Shown one piece after another: positions 34,771 through 43,448 of a stretch of DNA of 64,000 nucleotides. Within the stretch, counting starts at the first letter, position 1. The number at the start of each line of letters is the position of its first letter. Source of the stretch: Bradyrhizobium tropiciagri (GTDB taxonomy: Bacteria; Pseudomonadota; Alphaproteobacteria; Rhizobiales; Xanthobacteraceae); assembly GCF_001189845.1 (NCBI RefSeq), contig NZ_LFLZ01000043.1, positions 1-64,000 of the forward strand, given 5' to 3'. The position numbers and the translations under genes were made by a program. Below the pieces are notes generated by a model. The model did not search any database. It was not told the origin of the DNA and was given only the letters and a program-made list of their open reading frames with translations.

Positions 34771-35298
34771 TCACATCTTCTTCATGTCCATGTGACCGGA
34801 ATGGTCGCCATGGCCGGAGTGATCGCCGCCACCCGGCGCCTGCGCGCCGACGGCCTGCACGTCGAGCGAGACCGCGACCTTGCCGGCCTTCTCGAATTCG
34901 AGCGTGACCGGCACCTTGTCGCCCTGCTTGAGCGGGCTCTTCAGGTCGAACATCATCAGATGGAAGCCGCCGGGCGCGAGCTTCACGGTCTTGCCCGGCT
35001 CGATGGCCAGTCCCTTGTCGAGCGCGCGCATCTTCATCACGCCATTGTCCATCGACATCTCGTGGACTTCGACCTTGCCGGCGACGTCGGCTGAGCCTGA
35101 AACCAGACGGTCGGGCGATGTCCCCTTGTTCTCGATCGTCAGGTAGCCGCCGCCGATCTTGGCGCCGTTCGGCGTCGCGCGCGTCCACGCCTGCGTGATC
35201 ACGAGGTCGCCGGCCTTGACGTCCTCGGCGCGCGCGGACGTGGACATAACAGCAGCAGTCAGCGCCGCGAGAGCGAGGATACGAGAGAGCGTCTTCAT
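34771..35298 (-). CDS. pcuC: PCu(A)C periplasmic copper chaperone
   Basis: A 175-aa exported protein (signal peptide MKTLSRILALAALTAAVMST to ARA). The PCu(A)C motif is complete: histidine and methionines in EVHEMSMDNGVMKMR and, about 22 residues later, GGFHLMMFDL. The C-terminal tail is rich in His and Met (DHSGHGDHSGHMDMKKM), an additional copper-binding extension. These chaperones deliver Cu(I) to the CuA site of cytochrome oxidases together with Sco/TlpA thioredoxins; a thioredoxin-fold protein lies immediately upstream here. Confidence 0.93.
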   Translation of the reverse strand: MKTLSRILALAALTAAVMSTSARAEDVKAGDLVITQAWTRATPNGAKIGGGYLTIENKGTSPDRLVSGSADVAGKVEVHEMSMDNGVMKMRALDKGLAIEPGKTVKLAPGGFHLMMFDLKSPLKQGDKVPVTLEFEKAGKVAVSLDVQAVGAQAPGGGDHSGHGDHSGHMDMKKM

Positions 35299-35332
35299 GG
35301 CGACGGATTCCTTTCAGGTTGAAGTCGTGGTG

Positions 35333-35830
35333 TTATCGGGTTGCTGCGGCCTGGGCGTCAGACCATTTGTTCAAATCGGCGATTTCGGCCGATCCTTCGA
35401 TTGTCGTGATTGTGCCGTCCCGGGCGATCAGCATGGTTCGCGGGATATCGCCCTGCCAAGCCGGATCAATCTCAAATCTCAATCGTTCGGCAAAACCATC
35501 GCCGAAAATCCAGTTCTCCGCTGATGCGAGCCCCGCGTTATCCAGCATCGATCGCGTTGCCTCCGGCAGGTTTGGAACCAAATCCGCGCTGATCGTCACG
35601 ACGTCGATACCAGGATGATCCTTCATGAACCGGCCGAGCTGCGGCAGCTCGACCTTGCATGGTCCGCAAGTCACGCCCCAGAAATGCACCAGGGTCGGAT
35701 GGCCGGCATGCGCATGCAGCAGCTTTTGCCAGCTGCCGCGTTCGAACGGCTTGGGCGCGCCCTCGCCTGCCGCGAGTGCGGACGGCAGCGTTGCGAGCAG
35801 GATCAGAACAGCGAGAAAACGGCGTTTCAT
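35333..35830 (-). CDS. TlpA/ResA-like periplasmic thioredoxin
   Basis: 165 aa from ATG 35828-35830, which overlaps the stop of the preceding gene (ATGA). Signal peptide MKRRFLAVLILLATLPSALA. The thioredoxin fold has the redox motif CGPC in HFWGVTCGPCKVELPQLGRF, followed by DVVTISADLVPNLPEATRS and the cis-Pro region IPRTMLIARDG. Such proteins reduce copper-binding cysteines of oxidase assembly factors or subunit II; its place next to pcuC supports that role. This gene is an addition relative to the five-gene pcu operon described in B. japonicum. Confidence 0.86.
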   Translation of the reverse strand: MKRRFLAVLILLATLPSALAAGEGAPKPFERGSWQKLLHAHAGHPTLVHFWGVTCGPCKVELPQLGRFMKDHPGIDVVTISADLVPNLPEATRSMLDNAGLASAENWIFGDGFAERLRFEIDPAWQGDIPRTMLIARDGTITTIEGSAEIADLNKWSDAQAAATR

Positions 35831-37053
35831 GGTTCGCCCTCGATCACCTGAAAATGGTAGCCCTCCGCCTTCGTCATCCACGACAGGTAGGTTTGCCGCC
35901 CGTCTGTCACGAGCAACGGGTGGTCGGAGCTGTCTGTCGTATCCGCGGCAACAGTGGGTTTCGACCAGGTCGCTCCGTCGTCGTGCGATGTCATCAGATT
36001 GATCGACGTCTTTTGCCCATCGAATTCCTTCCAGGCCATCACGAGTCCCTGCGGGCCCGCGATCACCTGCGGCCGTGACGGGCTTCGGCTCGGCTCGCCA
36101 ATCGGAAGCGGATCGGAGAAGGTTTTGCCGCCATCGCGCGACCGTGCGTAGAACAGCCCCTTGCGCGCCTTGCCGTTGGTGTACCAGGTCACATGATAGG
36201 TACCTTCGGGCGAAATGGTCAGGCTGGGACCGTGATGCGGACATGCCGCGATCTGCCAATCGTCGCGGCTCACGCGATGCAACTCGCCTGATGTGGCCAG
36301 GTCGGTGAACGTCACGATCGCATGGTCGCGTACACCGCCGTCGAAGATGTTGCGGAACACCACCACGGGATGGCCTGCGCCATCGAACGCCAAAGCGAGA
36401 CGGCAACACTCGCAGGTGTTGTCGGCCGCCATCCGCGCATCGGAATAGGTCGCGCCATTGTCGTTCGACGAAGCGAAGAACAATCCGGCGCCATCATATT
36501 TCTCGCCGCGCTGCTGCGCCGGCACACGATTGCGCTTGTCGAGCCAGACCGCGAACACGGCGCCGGCAGGATCGAAGCCGATCGCCTCGAACCTCTGGCT
36601 CTCGTTGTTTGCGGTGATCGGCTTCGGGGGATCGAAGCTGCGTCCGCCATCGGTCGAACGCGTGGTCAGCACCTGGCCGTTGAAGGCCTGATCGCGGAAG
36701 ATCGAGAAGGCCAGCGCGATGTCTCCCTTGGCATCGATCGCAAGCTTCGGCCGCGCGTCCGGCCCCCAATCCAGGTTGAGCCGGTCCCGCGTCACCTGCA
36801 CCGGCGCGGAAAAGCTCTTGCCCTGATTCTTCGAGCTCGCGACGGAAATCTGACCTCCGGCCATCCACGCCAGCCAGAGCGTCCCGTCCGGCGCGAAGGC
36901 CGGAGTGACCTTGCTCGCGCAACGCAGGACGGTCTCCTCGCACGCCGCTTCCGAAGCGTGCTGATGGCTCATCTGCGCCTTGCAGAGGTTCGGAAAGGCC
37001 GCGAGCATGGCTGCAGCGAGCAGTATCCGAGCCGCAGGTTTGCGAGAGATCAT
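35827..37053 (-). CDS. Secreted BNR/sialidase-type beta-propeller protein with Cys/His motifs
   Basis: 408 aa from ATG 37051-37053 (MISRKPAARILLAAAMLAAF), with AGGAG eight bases upstream; an ATG at 37066-37068 overlapping the TonB receptor stop is an alternative. A signal peptide is followed by SHQHASEAACEETVLRCASK. The body has several Asp-box (BNR) repeats such as STDGGRSFDPPK, SNDNGATYSDAR, SRDGGKTFSDPL and SHDDGATWSKP, indicating a beta-propeller. NTCECCRLALAF and AACPHHGPSLTI look like metal ligands rather than a sialidase active site. A copper-related periplasmic or extracellular function is inferred from context. Confidence 0.82.
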   Translation of the reverse strand: MISRKPAARILLAAAMLAAFPNLCKAQMSHQHASEAACEETVLRCASKVTPAFAPDGTLWLAWMAGGQISVASSKNQGKSFSAPVQVTRDRLNLDWGPDARPKLAIDAKGDIALAFSIFRDQAFNGQVLTTRSTDGGRSFDPPKPITANNESQRFEAIGFDPAGAVFAVWLDKRNRVPAQQRGEKYDGAGLFFASSNDNGATYSDARMAADNTCECCRLALAFDGAGHPVVVFRNIFDGGVRDHAIVTFTDLATSGELHRVSRDDWQIAACPHHGPSLTISPEGTYHVTWYTNGKARKGLFYARSRDGGKTFSDPLPIGEPSRSPSRPQVIAGPQGLVMAWKEFDGQKTSINLMTSHDDGATWSKPTVAADTTDSSDHPLLVTDGRQTYLSWMTKAEGYHFQVIEGEP

Positions 37054-37064
37054 CGATGCGCTCC

Positions 37065-39464
37065 TCATTTGAACGCAATCTTCATGCCCGCGACAAACGC
37101 CCGCGGCGAACCGGCATAAATCGAGTTGGGGTTGTTCGCCAGTATGCTCGCAGGATTTTGAACGCCTGCCACTGTCACCGAGTTGGCAATATTGTTCGCG
37201 GAGGCGATGTAGGTTCGATCGAACACATTCCGCACCTCGAGATACAGATTCAGCGACTTGAAATAGTCGGAGATCAGATCCGTCGTGTAGTGAACGTTGA
37301 GATTGACCAGCTCGTAACCCGGCGCACGCAGCAGATTGGCGTTGTCCATGTAGAAGCCATCCTTCCACTGGACCTCGACGAACCCGCCAAGCCCCTGGAA
37401 CGGACCCGACAACTGGTCGTAGCCCAACCGCGTTGTGAGCTCGTTCGGCGAAATGCCGGGGATCTTGTTGCCGGCGCGATTGAAGCTGAAGACCGCGCCA
37501 TTGGTGATGTTCTCGACATATTCTGTGTAGACCTCGTCGAGATAGGTATAGGCAGCCGAGAACCGCCAGCCCGGCAGGAACTTCCAGTCGGCGGCCAGCT
37601 CGACACCGCGATGCTCCGACCGCGGCGCGTTGAAGGTGTAAGAGACACCCGCGAGTGGTGTTGCCTGGGAGACCAGCTCGTCCTTGAAGAACTCGTAGAA
37701 CCCGGTGACGCTGACCTTGACCGCGTTGTTGGGCGTCCAATCCGCTCCGAGGTCGTAACCGAGATTCTTTTGCGTCCGCAGCTGGGTGTTATTGCCGGAC
37801 GCACCGCTCGGCAGGATGAAGAGATTGCTCACTTGCGGAGTGCCATAACCGGTTGCCACTCGCCCGCGCAGTTGCCACTCGCTGTTCAGGCGATAGAGCA
37901 GCGCGAGTTCGGGCGCCGTGTTCTGGAATTGCCGGTCCGCCGTCGTGATGGCCGTGGTAGTCGCCCCGGCCGCGCCGGTATAGGTATAGCCGGTGTTTCG
38001 CCCCGTGAGATTGGTGGTCTCCCAACCAATGCCGGCGACAGCCGTCAAGTCAGACGTGAGCTTCAGTTCCTCGCGCGCGCGAAGGCCGTAATTCGTCGTC
38101 GTGCTGAACAGGTTGCTGGACAGGCTGCCGAGCGTCGCATTCCCGCCCGGCATCACGTTGCGCGTATCGCTCGAGGCCGTGAGCGTGTTGTAGAAGCCAC
38201 CAAAATAGGCCGTCGAATCCATCCCGAAGATATCGCCGCGCCTGACGATATCGCTCATGTAGTTGTAGGACGGGAAATCGCCGATCGCGCTCGTCGATCC
38301 CGTCGGCTGGCTGATGTTGCGATCGTCGAACACAAACTGGTTGCGCCAGGTGGTCTGGTTGTCGAAATCGTGCTCCCAGCGACCGCCAACGATGGTGCGG
38401 CGGTCGTCGCGCCCGAGGCCCGCCTGGACCGCGGTCTCCTTGTCGGTGCCTGCCGCCGAATTGAAACCGTTGTTGAACAGGGTCACGGTTCCGCATCCCG
38501 GCGCGGCGGTGGCTCCGGTCGTGCAGCCCTGCTGGAACGGGTTCTGGTTGAACTGGTTGAGCGACGAGCGGATCGGCAGGCGTGTCGTCAGGTCGTTGTT
38601 GATCAGCTTGAACGTGAAACGGTCGTCCGGTGTCGCCTGAAGCGTGCCGAGGAAGTTGACGGTCTGGGTGTTGAACCAGCTGTTGCCGATGTAACCATCG
38701 CCGCGGGTGTCGCTCGCGAACAGCGCCCCCTCGAAATTGCCGATCTTCTTGCCTGCGGCCAGATAGTTGTTGAGATAGCCGAAGCTGCCGCCATCGACGC
38801 CATATTCGACGCCGTCGATCGTGCCGCCCGGCCGGGTCCGGAAATTCAGCGCACCGCCGGTCGCGTAATTGCCGTAGAGCGCCGATGACGGGCCGCGGAC
38901 CACGTCGATCGCGCCATAGGCATGCGGATCGATCAGATCGCTACGCGACAGACCGTCCGGCTGGGTGACCGGGAACCCGTCATCGAAGATGACGAGGTTG
39001 CGGATGCCGAAGCCATTACGGGCATTCGAGCCGCGGATCGAGATCCCGAAGTCACGCGGACCATTGCCCTGCTTGATCGAGATGCCCGGACTGTCCCGCA
39101 GCACATCGGCGACGGAGAACGACGGCCGGTTGTCGAACTGGCTGCGGTCGATGGTAGTCTGCGTCTGGCCGGCCGGCGCCTGGTTCAGACCGTTCCGGGC
39201 CGCTGCAGCGGTCTCTCCCGGCCTCGCGGCGCGTGTTGTATCCGCGGCCACCGTCGGTGCCGCGCGCGGCTTGGGCGGTCGCCGGACCGATGCCGCGCGA
39301 ACGCGGGGCTTCTGCGCAACCGGCTTGGTTCGCGCCGCCGTCTGCGGCGCCTCGACCGTGACGGAGGGCAGTGTCGTCTGGGCCTTCGCCCAACAATTGA
39401 TCGTGGAAAGGGCCGCACCGAGCATCAGCGCACTTGCCCTGCCCCGCGGTTGAAACCGAAACAT
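37065..39464 (-). CDS. pcuB: TonB-dependent outer-membrane receptor of the copper cluster
   Basis: 799 aa from ATG 39462-39464 (MFRFQPRGRASALMLGAALS) with AGGA eight bases upstream. After the signal peptide comes a basic, proline-rich linker (KPVAQKPRVRAASVRRPPKP), the plug domain (SVADVLRDSPGISIKQGNGP, then GSNARNGFGIRNLVIFDDGF), and a 22-strand barrel region to the C-terminal AGMKIAFK. No TonB box is obvious. It is linked by overlap to the BNR protein gene. The neighbours (PCu(A)C, DUF1775, CopC-CopD) point to copper import, matching PcuB of B. japonicum in position. Confidence 0.88.
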   Translation of the reverse strand: MFRFQPRGRASALMLGAALSTINCWAKAQTTLPSVTVEAPQTAARTKPVAQKPRVRAASVRRPPKPRAAPTVAADTTRAARPGETAAAARNGLNQAPAGQTQTTIDRSQFDNRPSFSVADVLRDSPGISIKQGNGPRDFGISIRGSNARNGFGIRNLVIFDDGFPVTQPDGLSRSDLIDPHAYGAIDVVRGPSSALYGNYATGGALNFRTRPGGTIDGVEYGVDGGSFGYLNNYLAAGKKIGNFEGALFASDTRGDGYIGNSWFNTQTVNFLGTLQATPDDRFTFKLINNDLTTRLPIRSSLNQFNQNPFQQGCTTGATAAPGCGTVTLFNNGFNSAAGTDKETAVQAGLGRDDRRTIVGGRWEHDFDNQTTWRNQFVFDDRNISQPTGSTSAIGDFPSYNYMSDIVRRGDIFGMDSTAYFGGFYNTLTASSDTRNVMPGGNATLGSLSSNLFSTTTNYGLRAREELKLTSDLTAVAGIGWETTNLTGRNTGYTYTGAAGATTTAITTADRQFQNTAPELALLYRLNSEWQLRGRVATGYGTPQVSNLFILPSGASGNNTQLRTQKNLGYDLGADWTPNNAVKVSVTGFYEFFKDELVSQATPLAGVSYTFNAPRSEHRGVELAADWKFLPGWRFSAAYTYLDEVYTEYVENITNGAVFSFNRAGNKIPGISPNELTTRLGYDQLSGPFQGLGGFVEVQWKDGFYMDNANLLRAPGYELVNLNVHYTTDLISDYFKSLNLYLEVRNVFDRTYIASANNIANSVTVAGVQNPASILANNPNSIYAGSPRAFVAGMKIAFK

Positions 39465-39549
39465 GGATGAATCCTGACAACCGGCTCTCTGGCCGGCTTG
39501 CTCAAGGGCACTCGCCGGCGCGGGACGCGCACCGGCAGCAACAATCTCG

Positions 39550-39933
39550 TCAGGAAAACAGCGGCGGCGCGCGGGCCTGCGCGGCAAGGTGTGCCCGCGA
39601 ACGATCGAACTCGCTGGCGAAATCGAGCCAGACGATCCGGCTTGGCACGCGCGGGGCGGCCTGCGCTGCGACTTGCGGGTTATCAACGGGCGCACCGGTC
39701 TGCAGCACGCTGCACGCCGAGCAGCAGCCGTCATGGGCGTCATGACCGGTCTGGTCACCCTGCCCGCCGCCTGAGCCGGCATCGCCGTGGCAGATGGTCG
39801 CCACCGCGAGCGGATCGGACGCGGCAAGGCTCGCCGCCCAGCAGGCCCCGATCGGCGCAAAAATCTGCACCAGCAGGGCAATCAGGACTATGGGCAAAAA
39901 ATTCTTCAGCCGCCGGCGCATCGCAAAACCCAT
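39550..39933 (-). CDS. DUF2946-like exported protein
   Basis: Up to 127 aa from ATG 39931-39933 or 123 aa from ATG 39919-39921. A hydrophobic N terminus (NFLPIVLIALLVQIFAPIGA) is followed by ATICHGDAG, a His/Asp/Gly-rich stretch and the cysteine cluster HDGCCSACSVLQTG, the pattern of DUF2946 proteins that commonly sit next to copper TonB receptors. It is the first gene of the copper operon and could be the PcuA counterpart. Metal binding is inferred. Confidence 0.75.
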   Translation of the reverse strand: MGFAMRRRLKNFLPIVLIALLVQIFAPIGACWAASLAASDPLAVATICHGDAGSGGGQGDQTGHDAHDGCCSACSVLQTGAPVDNPQVAAQAAPRVPSRIVWLDFASEFDRSRAHLAAQARAPPLFS

Positions 39934-40328
39934 CCGGGACGGAACTAACCACCAAGGGCGTCGAAAGTCGAGATCGCGGACACACCCGGCTTCTTCCAGC
40001 CGACGGAATTTGCTCAACGTGACGTTGGCGCTGCGACTGCCTCGCAATTGGTCGTATCTCCTTACCCCGTCACGGGTTTTCACACGAATGTCACAACCGG
40101 CGGTGGCACTATCCCAATCATTTCGCAAACTGCTCGAAATTTGAACAATCGTTGCCGAAAATGATGACAAGGCTGGAAAGATAGTCTACCAATTCGGGCG
40201 CAGGTCAGCCGCGAGGTGTGTCCTGGTGGTCCAAGTCTCGGGAGGAGCCCGACGCGCACAAGCAGCGTCACCCCATCAATCAAGATCAAATCGAATTTTT
40301 GGGGCAAATAGGGTCGACACAATTTTTG
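39934..40328. other. Regulatory interval between the copper operon and the globin gene
   Basis: No convincing gene. It should hold the minus-strand copper operon promoter. TGCGA-CTGCC-TCGCA (40032-40046) is a short inverted repeat. The part from about 40150 onward, read on the plus strand, leads into the strong terminator at 40329-40358 without any ORF, which suggests a small RNA or a leader. Confidence 0.45.
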
Positions 40329-40358
40329 GAGCAGGGCTTGGAGCCCTGCTCTTTTTTT
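40329..40358 (+). terminator. Strong intrinsic terminator just upstream of the globin gene
   Basis: GAGCAGGGC (40329-40337) pairs perfectly with GCCCTGCTC (40343-40351) around TTGGA, followed by seven Ts. It ends 21 bases before the globin ATG, so it either terminates a small RNA or acts as an attenuator. Confidence 0.85.
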
Positions 40359-40379
40359 GTGTGATGATCGCATCAAGCA

Positions 40380-40805
40380 ATGACCTCATCATCGAATCCA
40401 ATCGAACGTAGTTTCGAACTCGCGGCAGCAGCTTGCGATGATCTGACGCCGCACGTGTACCAACGGTTGTTTCGCGAGCATCCCGAGGCGCAGACGATGT
40501 TTCGCACTGAAGGCAGCGAGCCGGTGAAGGGCTCGATGCTGGCGTTGACCATCGAAGCCATCCTCGATTTCGCGGGCAAACGCCGCGGACATTTTCGCCT
40601 GATCGAATCGGAGGTGTTCTCGCACGACGCCTACGGAACGCCGCGCGAACTGTTCGTCGCTTTCTTTGCGGTGATTAGGGACTGCCTGCTCGACATTCTC
40701 GGCGAGCAATGGTCGCAAGAGATCGATGCTGCGTGGCACAAGCTGCTCCGCGACATCGAGGCCATCGTGCTGCAGCAGACACATCTCGTGGACGCGAAGG
40801 CGTAG
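40380..40805 (+). CDS. Globin-family protein
   Basis: A 141-aa single-domain protein (MTSSSNPIERSFELAAAACD). The pattern LTPHVYQRLFREHPEAQTMF corresponds to globin helices A-C, including the conserved Phe at CD1, and KGSMLALTIEAILDFAGKRR to helix E. SHDAYGTPRELFVAFFAVIR places a histidine at the F8-like position. A role in oxygen or NO chemistry is typical, but the heme ligands cannot be confirmed by eye. There is no clear SD, and a strong terminator lies just upstream, so expression may depend on antitermination or a promoter inside the hairpin. Confidence 0.75.
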   Translation: MTSSSNPIERSFELAAAACDDLTPHVYQRLFREHPEAQTMFRTEGSEPVKGSMLALTIEAILDFAGKRRGHFRLIESEVFSHDAYGTPRELFVAFFAVIRDCLLDILGEQWSQEIDAAWHKLLRDIEAIVLQQTHLVDAKA

Positions 40806-40893
40806 CGTCACCGTTCCGATTGTGACACACTCCCTTTATCCGCGGCGCGTGCAACTGACGCCGACGGTCAGAAAAACGAAGAGGGAGCAAACA

Positions 40894-41925
40894 ATGCCAG
40901 GCACCGACAAGGGGATGGACAAGGCGTCGACGACGCGGCGCGACCTTCTGCAAATGGCGGCGGCAGGCGGAGCCGGCCTGCTCGGCGGAATGGGCGTGAC
41001 GACGGCGGCGCTCGCAGCCGAAATGGGACGTTCGGAAAAGCCGCTGAAGGCCGCATTCTCCAACGCCGGACTGCAGGCGACGTGGTGCGCACAGGGCAAG
41101 CAGGCCGCCGAGTTCTGGGGCAAGCTGTTCAACGTCGAGGTCACCTGGTTCGACGGCCAGCTCGACGCCGTCAAGCAGCGCGCCGCGATCGACAACATGG
41201 CCTCGCAGAAATGGGACTTCGTCGCGATCCAGGCATTCGGCATCGGCACGCTGACCCAGCCGGTGCAGAAAATGATCGACGCCGGGACCCCCGTGATCGA
41301 CATGGACACGCTGATTGCTCCTCTCGATCAGATCAATGTCCATTCGTTCCTCGCGCCCGACAACGAGTTCATGGGCGCCTCGGTGACGCAGGCGCTGTGC
41401 AACGCGATCGGCGGCAAGGGCAAGGTCATCATGACCCAGGGCGCGCTCGGCCACACCGGCGCACAGGGCCGCGCCAAGGGCTTCAACTCGGTCGTGAAGC
41501 AGTTCCCGAACATCGAGGTGCTGGACACCCAGCCCGCCGACTGGGACGTCTCCAAGACTGCCCGGCTCTGGGAAACCTATCTGACGAAGTATTCGCAGAT
41601 CGACGCGGCGTTCTTCCATAACGACGACATGGCGCTCGCGGCCTACAACATCATGAAGGCGCGCAACCGCACCAACATCCTGATCGGCGGCGTCGACGCC
41701 ATGCCGCCGGCGATCCAGGCGGTCAGCGAGGGCCGCATGTTCGCGACCGTCCGCAATCCGTCCTGCCGCATCCATGGCGGCGCGATCGTCGCTGGCGTCG
41801 CCGCCGTTGTCGGTGGCGAGAAGAGCGGCCAGGGCATTCCGAAGAACGTCGTGACCGACGGTCCCGTCGTGACCAAGGCCAATGCCGCCGGCATGCAATG
41901 GATGGAGGATCACTTCCTGATCTGA
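40894..41925 (+). CDS. Sugar ABC transporter substrate-binding protein
   Basis: 343 aa from ATG 40894 with GAGGGAG six bases upstream. A Tat-type signal (TTRRDLLQMAAAGGAGLLGG) is followed by a periplasmic binding protein of the ribose/xylose type (PF13407-like): KPLKAAFSNAGLQATWCAQG, GTPVIDMDTLIAPL and AAFFHNDDMALAAYNIMKAR. Tat export suggests it folds in the cytoplasm first. It heads a three-gene importer operon. The sugar cannot be named from sequence. Confidence 0.92.
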   Translation: MPGTDKGMDKASTTRRDLLQMAAAGGAGLLGGMGVTTAALAAEMGRSEKPLKAAFSNAGLQATWCAQGKQAAEFWGKLFNVEVTWFDGQLDAVKQRAAIDNMASQKWDFVAIQAFGIGTLTQPVQKMIDAGTPVIDMDTLIAPLDQINVHSFLAPDNEFMGASVTQALCNAIGGKGKVIMTQGALGHTGAQGRAKGFNSVVKQFPNIEVLDTQPADWDVSKTARLWETYLTKYSQIDAAFFHNDDMALAAYNIMKARNRTNILIGGVDAMPPAIQAVSEGRMFATVRNPSCRIHGGAIVAGVAAVVGGEKSGQGIPKNVVTDGPVVTKANAAGMQWMEDHFLI

Positions 41926-41934
41926 GCGGGCCTC

Positions 41935-43436
41935 ATGTCGCAGGGACGCTCCCCGATCCTCGAGTTGAACCAGATCACGAAGGCCTTCGGCGGCGTCGAA
42001 GCCCTTCGTGGGGTCGACTTCGCGCTGCACGCCGGCGAGATCCATGGTCTCGTCGGCGAGAACGGCGCCGGGAAAAGCACGCTGATGAAGATCATCGCCG
42101 GCGTGCACCCGGAATTCTCCGGCCGCTTCATGCTCGACGGCAAGGAGACCCGCTTCCGCTCCACTCGCGACGCCCATGCTGCCGGCATCGGCATGGTGCA
42201 TCAGGAGCTCAGCGTCGCGCCTGATCTCACCGTCGCCGAGAACGTCTTCCTCGGCAATCAGCCGACCAACCGCCTCGGCTTCGTGCAATGGCGGCGGATG
42301 GCACGCGAGGCCGGCGAGCAGCTGTCCCGGTTCGGCATCGACGTCGATCCGATGACGCGACTCGGCGACCTGCCGATCGGCTTGCAGCAGCTGATCGAGA
42401 TCGCCCGCGTGCTGTTCTCCGGCGCGCGCATCATCATCCTGGACGAGCCGACCTCGGCCCTCTCTCCGCCCGAGGTCGAACGCCTGTTCGCGACCTTGCA
42501 AAAGCTTCGGGACGAAGGCACCAGCATCGTCTTCATCTCGCATTTCATCGAGGACATCCTGCGGGTCTCCGACGTCGTGACCGTGTTCCGCAACGGCCGC
42601 AAGATCGCCGAGACCGCGTCCGCCGACACCACCAAGGGCGCGCTGATCGAGGCCATGATCGGCCGCGGCGGCGAGGCACTGGAGCACAGCTATACCGACG
42701 ACCTGATGCTCCCGCAATCGGGCACCGGCCCGGCGGTGCTGAAGGTCGATCAGCTCTCGCTTCGCCGCAGCCTGCAAGACGTCTCGTTCGAGGCCCGCGC
42801 GGGCGAGGTGCTCGGCATCTATGGCTTCATGGGCTGCGGGCAGTTGGAGCTGTCGCGCATCCTGTTCGGCAAGCTGCGGCCCGACGGCGGCACGCTTGCG
42901 GTCGACGGCACCGCGAGGACCTTCCGCAGCACGGCCGCCGCGCGGCGGGCCGGCGTCGCGCTGGTGCCGGAGAGCCGGCGCGCGATGCTGTTCCACCAGG
43001 AGCCGGTCTACAAGAACATCTCGATCAGCGTCCTCGAGCGGATCTCGGCGGTGCTGCTCAAGCCGGTGCGCGAGCGCGCCATCGCCCAGCGCCAGGTCGA
43101 GCAGTTGCAGATCAGGCCGCCGGTGGTCGGCCTCGATCTCGGCATGCTCTCCGGCGGCAACCAGCAGAAGGTGGCGCTGGCGAAATGGCTGACCTACCCA
43201 CCGCGCCTGCTGGTGCTGTGCGAGCCGACCCGCGGCATGGATGTCGGCGCCAAGAACGACGTGATCAACATCGTGCGGGACCTCCGCGCCAAGGGACTGG
43301 CGATCATCGTGCTCTCGACCGAGCCGGAGACGGTGCTGTCGCTGGCCGACCGTATTTTGGTGCTGAAGCGCGGCGCGTGGTGCGCGAATTCGCTGGCGAG
43401 GCGGTCAGCAAGGATCGGCTGCTAGAGGCGGCCTAA
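41935..43436 (+). pseudogene. Sugar ABC transporter ATP-binding protein, broken by a one-base loss near the end
   Basis: A two-domain sugar importer ATPase (RbsA/XylG type). The first domain has Walker A GENGAGKSTLMKIIAG, and IIILDEPTSALSPPEVERLF as Walker B; its signature region is degenerate (LPIGLQQLIEIAR). The second domain has LGMLSGGNQQKVALAKWL and LCEPTRGMDVGAK. Near 43374 the frame loses one base (GGCGCGTGG for expected GGCCGCGTGG), so the protein would end early with a wrong tail ending RIGC. Restoring one C gives KRGRVVREFAGEAVSKDRLL and a 500-aa protein ending at 43436. Only the last 20 residues are affected, so function may survive even if the shift is real. Confidence 0.85.
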
Positions 43437-43448
43437 TGGAGTAGCATG

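Noticed and set aside
37056..38888. A 610-codon plus-strand frame opposite the TonB receptor
   Set aside because: Antisense composition and no SD; the receptor frame shows plug and barrel features.
40080..40376. A minus-strand 98-codon frame upstream of the globin gene
   Set aside because: It runs through the terminator stem, has no SD and no recognisable features.
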